From Myotis daubentonii (Eukaryota > Chordata > Mammalia > Chiroptera > Vespertilionidae): 64,000 bases of DNA. Within the stretch, counting starts at the first letter, position 1; every line of letters starts with the position of its first letter. Shown here one piece after another: positions 36,191 to 46,149 of the stretch. The DNA is taken from contig NC_081840.1 in NCBI RefSeq assembly GCF_963259705.1, positions 4,583,062-4,647,061 on the forward strand, written 5' to 3'. Both the position numbers and the translations under genes were made by a program. Below the pieces are notes generated by a model. It searched no databases and had not been told where the DNA came from. It saw only the letters and a program-made list of their open reading frames with translations.

Positions 36191-36336
36191 GATTAGAGCA
36201 TCAACCAGTGAACCCAAGGGTTGCAGGTTCAATTCCTAGTCAAGGACATGTATCTGGGTTTCAGATTCAATTCCTGACCCCCGTTGGGGCTTGTGCCAGG
36301 GGCAGCCAATCATTGATGTGTGTCTCTCACATTAAT

Positions 36337-36383
<47 letters not shown>

Positions 36384-36447
36384 AACTCCCTTTCTCCCTC
36401 TTCATCTCTCCCTGCTGCCATTCTCTCTAAAGAAAGGTCAATGGAAA
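36191..36447 (+). repeat. VES SINE (inner of nest), body and tail
   Basis: Continues 'GATTAGAGCATCAACCAGTG', 'GGTTGCAGGTTCAATTCCTA', 'GGCAGCCAATCATTGATGTG', then a (TC)n expansion (36339-36380) and 'TCTCTAAAGAAAGGTCAATG'. Confidence 0.88.
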
Positions 36448-36452
36448 AATAT

Positions 36453-36592
36453 CCTCAGGTGAGGATTAACCTGTTCCATCCACCGTTGGGACACATACAG
36501 GAGGCAACCAATTGATGTTTCTCTCTCACATTGATGTTTCCCCCTCTCTCTCCCTTCCTCTCTCTAAAAATAAAAATTAAAATATAAAACAT
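36453..36592 (+). repeat. VES SINE (outer of nest), tail
   Basis: 'CACCGTTGGGACACATACAG', 'GAGGCAACCAATTGATGTTT', 'CTCTCTCCCTTCCTCTCT' and an A-rich end complete the outer VES begun at 35999. Confidence 0.78.
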
Positions 36593-37610
36593 ATTCTTCT
36601 GTAAGAAGAAAAAAAGAGCTTATGGGATAAGAAGAGTTAAGAAATCTTAAGCTGATTAATTTTGTCTTCTATGGAGAAGAGTTAATGATTATTGCCTGCA
36701 ATTGATATGTAGTTAAATGGAAAGAAAAAACAGCTCTGCTATATTAATGTCATTACTATTTTGGGAGATCTATTCAAAGGCAATCATCTAAAAACAAGAG
36801 TTAAGTTCACAGAGATTTTCATGGAAGCATTATTTGTAATAAAACAAAGGGCATAAGGAAAACCTAAACCAATCATAGGACAAATTATGAAAGTCTTATA
36901 GAGTGAAATGATTATTACGAAAACTGTGCTACCACAGACAAAATGCCTATGTGATTACCATGCAATGAGGAAAGCAGGTGCCTAATCATTTGTCCACCAC
37001 CTTTGAGAGTATATAAAAGGTTGGGTGCATAGAGAGGAAGTTCAAAGGACATCCCTCACCCTTCTCACACTCACACATGCACTCTCGATCACCCGGGGAG
37101 GCCTGGCTCTATGCTTCCCGCTCTGTTTTCTACATGTTCTATCTAGGCTGAGCTCGACAGCACATGCACCACACCATAGAGTGGATGAGCATTTTTGAAT
37201 GAAAAAATGAATGAATGAGTGGCTTGCATTTTTTCTCTTTGAAATCATACGCTCTTGCTACTTTGCCTGGTAAACCAGCAACCCCGTGGCTTTCTGGATT
37301 CCCTCTTCATGTTTTTGGGGCCTCCCCAGCGGTTCAGCGAGTGGATGCTTTGCTTTCCAAGACCCCGGCATGTCTTCTCCAGATGGAAAACAGATCTTAC
37401 GGGAGGAAAGCATTTTACGATCTTAAAGGACTCCGTCCAAATATTGCATGGCAATATTACACTGTATAATCATTGGGGTCATATAGAAAGTACATAAAGA
37501 TTGCTATTTTAATTTAGTCTTGCTTTAATAGTATACAGCCCCTGATCCTTGTGGGATCATAAATAGAGACTCAAGGACGTGAAAGAGACAAGTTCTGTGA
37601 CTTAATCTAG
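36593..37610. other. Unassigned, with possible L1 trace
   Basis: 36810-36960 faintly resembles L1 3' sequence ('GGAAGCATTATTTGTAATAA'). The consensus TATA-like GTATATAAAAGG occurs at 37010-37021. No downstream gene can be supported. Confidence 0.3.
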
Positions 37611-37614
37611 TCCC

Positions 37615-37690
37615 TTCATTTTCCAGATGAGAAATAGACTGAGGATGCTAAGTGATTTATCTAAAGCAACATATTGCGTTGGTGAGTCAT
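37615..37690 (-). repeat. MIR SINE fragment
   Basis: 'TTCATTTTCCAGATGAGAAA', 'TAGACTGAGGATGCTAAGTG' match reverse MIR core. Confidence 0.65.
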
Positions 37691-38329
37691 TCACATCTCC
37701 ACTTTTTAAAGGGCCAAAGTCTTTTTAGAATGTTTGCTTGAGAAGAAATTTAAGAACTAGGTGCACTGAGCCGTTAGATACCAGATGCAGAGCTGTAGAT
37801 GCAACAGTAAGCACAGATCATGCCTCAAGGGTGCCCAAGGGCTGTGGGCAGGGCCGCCATGGCTGGGGGAGAAAGGGAAGGGCAATAAAGAATAAGTGAT
37901 GGCAAAATCCAGGGTCCAGGCCAGCAGACAGTTCCTAACCCCATGTGGACGGCAACAGCGCCTCGTTTCCCGGGTGCCTGCTCTGCACCTGCTGCATCCT
38001 TGCTGGGGAACAGACACGAGTCAGCATCACCGCCCAGGGAGGAGCTCATGGTCAGGAACCAAGTCAGATGACTCCTGGCTGTGCCCAGTGAAATGGGAAT
38101 CAGAGGCTGAGGGGCCTGCCAGGCTCTCAGGAGGCCATGGTAATGACAAAAGCACAAAGACAAGAACAAAGAGTCTCCAGTAACAGGGCCAACTGCTGAG
38201 GATCCATTGCATCCACCTTGTTACTCAAGCTCTAGTGCCTCAATCAAGTTTAAGGCCAGTGTCAGGGCTCAGCATCCAGCCAGAATCGTGCACTGCAGAA
38301 TATGCCCACCTTTCTCAGTAACGGTTTCC
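37691..38329. other. Unassigned sequence with L2-like traces
   Basis: Segments such as 'AGTTGCAGG'-free 37790-37830 and 37980-38060 have an L2-like order (amount, cast, 'GAGGAGCTCATGGTCAGG') but are too decayed to call firmly. No gene. Confidence 0.3.
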
Positions 38330-38930
38330 AATTTTTAAAATACTTATGATGCATACTACCTTTTCATCTCGAAATGTTTGAGGCGGGCATTTGTATGTAC
38401 ATGTCCATATGCGCACGATAACATAAAAAATAAGACAAATCAGAAGAAAGATAGAGAAAGAAATCTGTTAGGGCCCAAGCATTCGCTGTAGCTCTGCAGT
38501 GTATAGAATATTAACCTTATTGCAGGCTTTTATTTTAATAAGAATCTCTTGGACTAAATAATGGGAACCAAATACCGTCATGTACTTTCCAACAATGCTA
38601 CGGGCAGGCCCCTGGGACGATGCGGGGGGGACGTGGGAAGTGACACTTGTGCAGGTTTAAATTTGAAATTGCATTTAATTTGTATGTCCTATTGCTTAGT
38701 GGAAAACATGTACCTCGAAGGCAAATGCAGACGGAAATGGGCATCGAGCTAAAAATATTTGAGAGGCAATAATTTGCCTTAATGGCACCCACACCTAGAT
38801 GGGGGAAGTAATGAAGATCTCAGGGGAGTTGTTTCTTTGGCTTAATTTGTTTGCAGGCTGTTACCGAGTTGTCAACCTGACGACTGTGTGGAGTGACTGC
38901 TCATGAACTTTTTTTTTTTTCAGCTCTTCA
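38330..38930. promoter_or_regulatory. Candidate conserved non-coding element
   Basis: Repeat-free block with dense AT-rich regulatory-like motifs: 'ATTAACCTTATTGCAGGCTT', 'TTTTATTTTAATAAGAATCT', 'TTGAAATTGCATTTAATTTG', 'GAGGCAATAATTTGCCTTAA', 'TTAATTTGTTTGCAGGCTGT'. It is the kind of composition seen in developmental enhancers. No ORF is convincing. Function is inferred. Confidence 0.38.
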
Positions 38931-38959
38931 CAAGCACACTAGGTCCCCGCGCACTTTCT

Positions 38960-39070
38960 TCCGTTGATTTGTTCAGCATCCAGCGCCTCTGATGCGCTTG
39001 CCATTGTTCTAGAAACACAGCTGTGAGCAAGACGGACCGGGGATGTGGCCCTGATGAGCTGAAGGTCTCA
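38960..39070 (-). repeat. L2 LINE fragment
   Basis: 'TTGATTTGTTCAGCATCCAG', 'CATTGTTCTAGAAACACAGC', 'GTGAGCAAGACGGACCGGGG' follow reverse L2 order. Confidence 0.55.
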
Positions 39071-39460
39071 TCCACTTGGCCTTCCCTCACTCTCTTTCCC
39101 TGAGACCCAGGTGCGTTGGAATAAGATTAGGTCACAGAGGCTGTGGCCAGTAGTGGTGTCATACAGAGGTAGTTAGGAGTGGGAAAAGACTAGGGAAAGG
39201 TGGGGGTAGCTAAAAGAATACTTAGAAAGTGGTAAGGGTCAAGCTGAGAAGGTGACTCCTACAGCTGAGCTCAAGGGATACACCCACAAGCCCCACTGGA
39301 AGGGAAAGGGGTGTGAGGACCCAGCTCTGTGCCCACAGGGTCGGGGTCCACAACTGTGTCTGAGTGGCCACCGTTCACATGGAATGAAGAGGTCACCTGA
39401 GTTCAATGCACAGACTGGCTTAGAAAACATCTGTGTATGTCAAATAATCAATGGAGCACA
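39071..39460. other. Unassigned sequence
   Basis: No recognisable feature. Confidence 0.35.
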
Positions 39461-39476
39461 TTAAAAATAAGTCTTT

Positions 39477-39607
39477 TCCAGCCAGTGTGGCTCAGTGGTT
39501 GAGCATTGATCTATGAACCAGGAGGTCATACTTCAGTTCCCAGTCAAGGCACATACCTGGGTTGCAGGCTCGATCCCCAGTGGGGGATGTGCAGGAAAAT
39601 CAATGAT

Positions 39608-39657
<50 letters not shown>

Positions 39658-39684
39658 TCTCTGAAATCAATAAAAATAGGTTTT
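39477..39684 (+). repeat. VES SINE with (TC)n expansion and TSD
   Basis: 'AGCCAGTGTGGCTCAGTGGT', 'CTATGAACCAGGAGGTCATA', 'GGTTGCAGGCTCGATCCCCA', a 46-bp TC tract (39608-39653), then 'GAAATCAATAAAAATAGG'. The 16-mer TTAAAAATAAGTCTTT flanks it exactly (39461-39476 and 39685-39700). Subtype with 'gtggttgagcattg'. Confidence 0.96.
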
Positions 39685-39700
39685 TTAAAAATAAGTCTTT

Positions 39701-40479
39701 AATGCCTGACTAAAATGAAAGCTCAGCCTAAATGACCCCAAATTGACACATATTTAACCTCTGGGACAGCCACACTGGTGTATCCTGGCTCACTGTCTTG
39801 ATTATATTCTACAGAAGAGCTAAGCTGGGAAGTCCTGTTATTTGAGAACCAACCTGATGACTTCACTCACATTCCTTCCCTTCATGTCTACCAGCCGCAA
39901 AGAGTCACCACAGGCTGAGGCTTGGGAGACGAGCTCTCCCATCTATGGGGAATGAGGGTGGACATAGGAAGGTCATAGGTTAAAGAAAAAAGGAGGGGTT
40001 GCATAGAGTGATAGAAACACCAAGAGGTGTCCTCCCCTTAAGAACCAATGGTCCCTGCAGGCTCCATCCTCCGGCCTTCTTGTGCGTTAGTCAGGCAGCT
40101 GTGGTTTCTGCTACTGTAGAAAGCCTCGCTCAGAAGAGACCCAGGGTAGACCATAGACAGAGTGACTGTGTCCAGAGGCCACATCGCACGGAGAATACAT
40201 CAGCTTCCTTTCCTGACTGGTCTAGGGGAGAGATGCCGCCCTACACTGTGAGGGCAGGGTCTGTGGCTGATTCTGCACGTGGTCCTCAAAGGATCTGAAC
40301 AGAGCTTGGTATAGAGTGGCCACGGTCAGTGGGGAAGAATAAATATGTGTTTGCTGCCGATTTAATTCATTTTTTCTGGGTGGACTCAAAGGACCTCTAG
40401 GCTCTATGCAGATGCAAGGGGAGGAGAAGAGAGGTTTCTGAGAGGCAGGACCACATCGCAGAATAGCAGAGGGTGGACT
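39701..40479. other. Unassigned sequence
   Basis: No gene or repeat recognised. Confidence 0.35.
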
Positions 40480-40690
40480 TTAAAGAGACTCGGTCCCTAA
40501 TGAGCTTCCACCATGTGATGCAGGTGATCTACTCGCACTCCATGAGACCCGCGATCTCCATCTGTAAAATGAGGATGATGATACTACCCACTCCGTAGTG
40601 TTTTGGTGACACTTAAATGAGATCATTCGTGTTCAGCACTCAGCACAATGCCCAGTTTGCAGTAAGTGGCAGTAAATCATAGCTATTATC
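40480..40690 (+). repeat. MIR SINE, ancient
   Basis: 'GATCTCCATCTGTAAAATGA', 'GGATGATGATACTACCCACT', 'GACACTTAAATGAGATCATT', 'AGCACAATGCCCAGTTTGCA' match MIR core through 3' end. Confidence 0.85.
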
Positions 40691-40729
40691 AAGAGTGGCA
40701 GCAGTAGGTAATATTCAAACAGACACTCT

Positions 40730-41190
40730 AAATTTTTAGATAATTCTAGTTTCTATAACAGATAAATCCCCCAAATTTCAGTGACTTGACATACAATAAA
40801 TTATGTGTCTCTCACATAACATCCAGCCAGCAGAGAGGCCAAGAGGAAGAGAGAATCTGCTCCATGCAGTGATTCAGGGACCCAGGGGTATAGGGCTGTG
40901 TGTGTGTGGTGGTGGTGGTTGGAGGGGGAGTGGCGGGGGGGGTTAACATGTGGTTCCCAAGGTTGCTCTAAAGCAAAAGCATCTCATGGGAGGTTTGTGA
41001 AGACCAGTCCTGGAAGTGACACTCTTGTCTTCAGCTCACGTTCCATTGTCCACAATTCAGTTACATGGACCCCGAACCACAGGGAGACTGGGGAATGCAG
41101 TGAAGTCTATTGGAAAAGAAGTGAAAGGGGGGGGGTAGTGAATAGTCCGAAAGTCTCAGCCACTTAGTTACCCCACTATACTATAAAAAT
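40730..41190. repeat. Ancient interspersed repeat, family not assigned
   Basis: The order 'TTTCTATAACAGATAAATCC', 'CAGTGACTTGACATACAATA', 'CCAGTCCTGGAAGTGACACT' is reminiscent of a common eutherian repeat ('ctgcataacaaa..agtggcttaaaacaac'), but I cannot name the family. Includes a GGT/GGGGG-rich stretch at 40900-40940. Confidence 0.4.
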
Positions 41191-41469
41191 CAGTACTTGA
41201 ACCCAAGTCCAGGTTATGAACGATGAGGTCTTTCAGGTACCGTTTCCAGGCCCTACATCCTCACACTGCAGCGCAGAAGGAGGGCTCTGCCAGGATGCAA
41301 GTGTGGCGCACAGGTGTGGCTTCCAGGTCAGAGGGAGCAGGTGAGCCAGGTGATCTGCACAGGCCCTTCCACCGCTTGAGCAACTGCTTCTCCCCAATAG
41401 GAGGGTTTTAGTGACATTGTCAAGTATCAGGAAATTGTAGGAGAAACATTTACTACAAGCAGTAACTGG

Positions 41470-41610
41470 TCATGAGGTCTTGAAGTGAATCCCTTAACCT
41501 CAGATTCGCATTTGCCTTATTTGTACAACAGAATTACTGTGACAGGAAAGGGTTGCAATGTGTTTGGAATAAGCCATGATGGATAATAAGCACTCAAGAA
41601 ATGGCATTAT
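41470..41610 (+). repeat. MIR SINE, diverged
   Basis: 'GAATCCCTTAACCTCAGATT', 'GCATTTGCCTTATTTGTACA' and 'GATAATAAGCACTCAAGAAA' follow MIR order. Confidence 0.5.
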
Positions 41611-41980
41611 CCATGTGGTTTTATTTAGACACCAGGGGATTGGAAAGAAATGGTTTTTCCCCCCATTTTCCCTGCTGTTAGCTTCAGAGAGTCAAGTATT
41701 ACGGTGTCCGGCTTGCTAGGTGAGGCCTGTGCTTGGCTCAGTCCTCAATGAAGCAGAGAATCCAGCTACTGCCAGTACCAACCCTTGCCTCCAATCACAA
41801 GAATGGAAGTTACCTCCTCCTGTTCAGGTGAACGGTATTGATTCCAGTGGAGAAAGCATGCGCCTTGTCTCCAGCTCAGCAGGTTCGTTGCACAGGTCAC
41901 CTGTGGTTGCCTTCCATGTGTCCTTCCCATCCCAGCCGCTCCTGGTTGTACATGACAATTTGGAAGAAGAACTCAAAAAC
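41611..41980. other. Unassigned flank of the ERV
   Basis: No recognisable feature. It ends in AAAAAC (41975-41980), the proximal target-site copy of the ERV. Confidence 0.4.
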
Positions 41981-42784
41981 TGCCGGGGTCCAACCCCAGC
42001 GGGTCCAGGGGTCCCCAAAGGCGTGGATGGAGTTGGCGAAGAAGGAATGACACGGAGACAGCGTTCAGTTGATCAGCAGCCTAGCCAGGATCTCTAGCCT
42101 GGATCTCCAGCCAAGTTCTGGTCTGGATCTCCAGAGAGGTTCTGCTTCGGATCTCCAGCGAGGTTCTGTAGCCATGTTCCCTCGCTAGGTTCTCCAGCCA
42201 GGTTCTGTCCAGGCTCTCCAGTCAGGTTCAGTGTCCAGGTTCCAGTCAGGTTCTCCTGCCAATCTCTGTAGTCAGGTTCAGTCCAGGATCCCTTGCCATG
42301 TTCTCCCGCTAGGCTCTGTCTCTAGGCTCCGAGGCCAGTCCCGGTCCAGGATCCTCTGGCATGCTCTCGCCAGCGAAGTTCTTCTGTCTCTAGGCTCCGT
42401 GTAGGTTCTGTCTTCTGAATTCTGTCTCCTGAGTTCTGAGTCTTTCTGTCTTGTTACAACTGTATTTATACCAGTTGATTCAATCCTATCAATCTCTATT
42501 ACAAAGGTTAGGGCGTTTCTTATCTCCATTCCAGGGAGAAAAGATTATGTAGTTTAAGCATGATTGTTCGTAGTTAAAGGGATTAATTACCCGCCTGGCA
42601 CTTAGTTGAGGGGTTTTATTCCCTCCCTAACTTCAGGGGAAAATCCCTACCTGGGGATTCAACCTTTCTCGGAGAGGTGACTTTGGTTAAAACACAGCGC
42701 CAAGAAGGTGAGCAAACATATTAAGAAAAGTATGCCATATATGCCAGGTCCCTTGAAATAGCAAGGATGGACCGGCTCCCGGCA
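41981..42784 (-). repeat. ERV 3' LTR (804 bp)
   Basis: Terminal TG..CA on the minus strand. A TATA box (TATAAATAC) is at 42462-42470 and AATAAA in the U3 at about 42617-42622. The R/U5 part consists of degenerate repeats of 'CCAGTCAGGTTCTG'-type units (plus-strand view). It carries a segment (CTGGATCTCCAGCCAAGTTC region) missing from the 5' LTR. Confidence 0.9.
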
Positions 42785-42799
42785 AATTCCTCCTTTTTT
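42785..42799 (-). other. ERV polypurine tract
   Basis: On the minus strand AAAAAAGGAGGAATT lies immediately before the U3 start TGCCGGGAGCC. Position and composition are those of the plus-strand primer for reverse transcription. Confidence 0.8.
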
Positions 42800-43297
42800 A
42801 TTTTTTAAAAGCAAGCATTAAAAAGAAAAACCTGAAACGCTCTCTTGTATCCATTTTAAGAGTAGGATTGGCGCTTTCTGCTATTACCTGAGTCCTGATC
42901 TATCACCCCAGGGAGAGCTTGCCAATCCTGCACTTTCCCGGGGTGGAAAGGCTGCAGTGGGGTTAAGGATAAGGCTCCTTGGGCCTACCTTCTCCCATGC
43001 CTCTACATTTACCTTTCTGGCACCTTTCCTTCCTCAGAAAAGCATGGACGTATTTCTTGTATAAAATGTTCTGTCTGACTGGGAGTAACCTTAATTCCTC
43101 TGCTAATAAGCATATATGTTAAAAGATCAATACGGAGTCTTTTTTCTTTAGACTCAGTATGGCACATCTTCTCAATCTAAGAATCAATACAGAGTCTTCT
43201 TTCTTTGGACTCAGTATGGCACATCTTCTCAATCTAAGTTCTGTACTATCCACCTTCTTACCCTACTTATCCTCTATAGGGGGGTCTGTAGCACCCT
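42800..43297 (-). other. ERV interior, non-coding, with short tandem repeat
   Basis: No gag/pol/env similarity. A 57-bp unit is duplicated at about 43125-43238. Both copies contain 'ACTCAGTATGGCACATCTTC' followed by TCAATCTAAG. Confidence 0.75.
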
Positions 43298-43611
43298 GGT
43301 GGAGTCCTATCCGTCCCGAGTGTGGGGTTCTCAATGGGGGGGGCTTACCTATGGGAATCCTGTTCCAGGGGTTCCCAAAGGTGTGGACGGAGTCAGCGAA
43401 GACTATCCACCCTCTTCCTATGGTGGAGTCTGATCCGTCCCGAGTGTGGGGGTTCTCAATGGGGGAGGGAGGCTTACCTAGGGGAATCCTGTTCCAGGGG
43501 TTCCCAAAGGTGTGGACGGAGTCGGCGAAGACTATCCACCCTCTTCCTATGGTGGAGTCCTATCCATCCCGAGAGTGGGGCTTATGTAGGGGTCCCTGTT
43601 CGGGCGCCATA
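43298..43611 (-). repeat. ERV leader: three tandem U5/PBS-junction units
   Basis: Units begin GGTGGAGTC at 43298, 43422 and 43551 (plus view), spaced 124 and 129 bp. Units 1 and 2 contain 'CCCAAAGGTGTGGACGGAGT', which is LTR U5 sequence, preceded by a remnant ATCCTGTTC of the primer site. Unit 3 is the true leader/PBS/LTR junction and runs on into the LTR. Units 1 and 2 also carry minus-strand TAG/GTAAGC donor-like motifs (43343-43349 and 43472-43478) that unit 3 lacks. Confidence 0.85.
43592..43609 (-). other. Primer binding site, tRNA-Lys3
   Basis: The minus strand reads TGGCGCCCGAACAGGGAC, an exact 18-nt complement to the 3' end of tRNA-Lys(UUU). It is two bases inside the 5' LTR end, which is the standard position. 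MMTV-like betaretroviruses and lentiviruses use the same primer. The LTR ends favour the former. Confidence 0.93.
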
Positions 43612-44379
43612 TGCCGGGGTCCAACCCCAGCGGGTCCAGGGGTCCCCAAAGGTGTGGACGGAGTCGGCGAAGAAGGAATGACACGGAGACAGCGTTCAGT
43701 TGATCAGCAGCCTAGCCAGGATCTCTAGCCCGGATCTCCAGAGAGGTTCTGCTTCGGATCTCCAGCGAGGTTCTGTAGCCATGTTCCCTTGCTAGGTTCT
43801 CCAGCCAGGTTCTGTCCAGGCTCTCCAGTCAGGTTCAGTGTCCAGGTTCCAGTCAGGTTCTCCTGCCAATCTCTGTAGTCAGGTTCAGTCCAGGATCCCT
43901 TGCCATGTTCTCCCGCTAGGCTCTGTCTCTAGGCTCCGAGGCCAGTCCCTCTCCAGGATCCTCCGGCATGCTCTCTCCAGCGAAGTTCTTCTGTCTCTAG
44001 TTCTGTGTTCTAAATTCTGTGTTCTGAGTTCTGAGTATTTCTGTCTTGTTACAACTGTATTTATACCAGTTGATTTAATCCTATCAATCTCTATTACAAA
44101 GGTTAAGGCGTTTCTTATCTCCATTCCAGGGAGAAAAGATTATGTAGTTTAAGCATGATTGTTCATAGTTAAAGGGATTAATTACCCGCCTGGCACTTGG
44201 TTGAGGGGTTTTATTCCCTCCCTAACTTCAGGGGAAAATCCCTACCTGGGGATTCAACCTTTCTCGGAGAGGTGACCTTGGTTAAAACACAGGGCCAAGA
44301 AAGTGAGCAAACATATTAAGAACCGTATGCCATATATGCCAGGTCCCTTGAAACAGCAAGGATGGACCGGCTCCCGGCA
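43612..44379 (-). repeat. ERV 5' LTR (768 bp)
   Basis: Same family as 41981-42784, with TATA box complement at 44057-44065. It lacks about 24 bp present near the start (plus view) of the 3' LTR. Scattered substitutions between the two LTRs show the insertion is not recent. Confidence 0.9.
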
Positions 44380-44385
44380 AATAAC

Positions 44386-45915
44386 CCACTTCTGTCCCTC
44401 AGAATGAATCCATTTGCACCAAAGGCCTTAATGAGAACTGTAGCTTTTGCAGAAATGTTCCTACCCAACAATAATCTTTACAAAATTCCATCAAACCTGT
44501 CTATTTGCCAAAATCCCCTCTTCTCTGTGCCCCATCCTCAGAGGCATTATCACCTCTCCCTCCCGTCATCACTCAGCTCTGAGGGTCCCTGTCTCCTTCT
44601 GCATGCATCTTCTCCTTGGGAATCGCATGGGCCCAGCCTCCATTGTGAAGAGAAATGCAGGCTCCCCTCTGCCTCTGTCCTATACTGCCGCACCCACATC
44701 TTCCTAAGAATCCTCAAGAAACAAAGAGCTCGCCAGTTCCCAGTATCTGCCCTCTTTTGAATACAGTAGGGGTGCCAATGTTCCCTGTGACAGGAGTGGA
44801 GGGAGATATGCAGTCTGTGAGCCAAGGTCATGATTCTCTAAAGAGTGAATCTCAAACTATACACTTTTGTTTGTCTTTGTTTTTCAACTAAATCATACGG
44901 TCTTTGCTTTGGAAACAGACACAGAGGACCTATCTATCCTCATTTTATGCTGTAGCATTGGGTTTCGTGGGATGCCTCGTTCCCCCTGGATGTTGTCACA
45001 TGAAGGGCTTGGGTCTCCTTAGTGCTATCTTTTCTTTAACATTCAACTATTGCTGAATTTGGCAGATTAAAAAAAAATCAATCAAAATGAATATCTCTTT
45101 TACTGAGAGCACTTAAACATCTTTCAATGGACGCTTCTGGGTTCTGGAAGCCCACAACATCCATTTTCAGCTCCAAATGTTCTCATTTGGGTGGCTGGGT
45201 TTTACTCCCCTAAGAAGTCTGCACACATGGGAAAACATCATCAATTCTATCAATTTTATTCTCCGAGGAAAAAAGCAAGTGCATAACTGGATTGAAATGG
45301 ATGAAAACGTGGATTGAAAGGGGAGGATGTGTGTATTTATGTTTTCATTTTACGTAAATAGATACATGCTGAAATATAATAGTCACTGAGGAACCAATAT
45401 GAAGTCACTGCAAATGCTTACCTACAGAAGGTATTGATGTGTCAGAATCCAAAATAGCTTTGAGAATTTTCCAGGAATAAAGTTCCCCTCACTGAACGTT
45501 AGGGAAGGAATTTTTAAAAAGTGAGATTCAAGATCCCCAAATTTCCATCTCACCTTAGCGTCACTGAAACCCCTAAATGTCTAGTTTAATTCTTGGGATA
45601 GTTCATAAGCTGAACATGGTGGGGGACAGATAAAAATTTGGGGGGATGCTGTGAAAAGTGAAAATCACTAAAATCAGTGATTCTATTATGTCATCCAAAG
45701 ATCCAGGGTCCTTGAAACTTTCATCAGTCCATGATGTCAAGACTTTTTTTGTATTGATGCCAAGATGTGCTTTGCTTTTCCACTGTACTGACATTCACAG
45801 CGATGTGCAAAGCAGTCATGGGAGAAACCGCTGTCATCTGAGCATGCATCAGGGCAGTGGCCTCAGATGGTGTTGGTAGTCATTGTCTTCACTTCCTGAT
45901 TTATTTAAGTGTCTT
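44386..45915. other. Unassigned sequence
   Basis: No gene or confident repeat. AT-rich around 45050-45520. Short open frames without signature. Confidence 0.35.
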
Positions 45916-46075
45916 CCGCCCGGCCATGTAGCTCAGTGGTTGATCATTGACCTATGAACCAGGAGGTTCACAGTTTATTCTCGGTCAGGGCACATGCCCA
46001 GGTTGCAGACTCGATCCCCAGTGTGGGGCATGCAGGAGGCAGCCGATCAATGATTCTCTCTCATCACTGATGTTC

Positions 46076-46149
<74 letters not shown>

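Larger units (their letters stand above)
41981..44379 (-). mobile_element. Non-autonomous class II-like endogenous retrovirus
   Basis: Two LTRs (41981-42784 and 43612-44379) bracket an interior of only about 0.83 kb. On the minus strand the order is 5' LTR, a primer binding site matching tRNA-Lys3 (43592-43609), repeated leader (to 43298), a non-coding spacer, a polypurine tract (42785-42799) and the 3' LTR. LTRs begin TGCCGGGAGCCGG and end GGACCCCGGCA, resembling betaretrovirus-like (ERV class II) LTRs. There is no trace of gag, pro, pol or env, so it must have moved using proteins of a relative. Flanking hexamers AAAAAC and AATAAC (44380-44385) differ at one base, consistent with a 6-bp target duplication. 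Open frames over it are spurious. Confidence 0.88.

Noticed and set aside
37010..37021. TATA-box promoter (GTATATAAAAGG)
   Set aside because: Good match to a TATA box, but no initiator, first exon or LTR structure is visible nearby.
43592..43609. Endogenous lentivirus suggested by the tRNA-Lys3 primer site
   Set aside because: Lys3 is also used by MMTV-like betaretroviruses. The LTR start GGGAGCC and the 6-bp target duplication favour a class II betaretrovirus-like element, and there is no coding sequence to test.
43159..43728. 189-codon open frame through the ERV leader and LTR
   Set aside because: It runs antisense to the retroviral element and its apparent repeats simply mirror the leader duplication. 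No gag or pol similarity.
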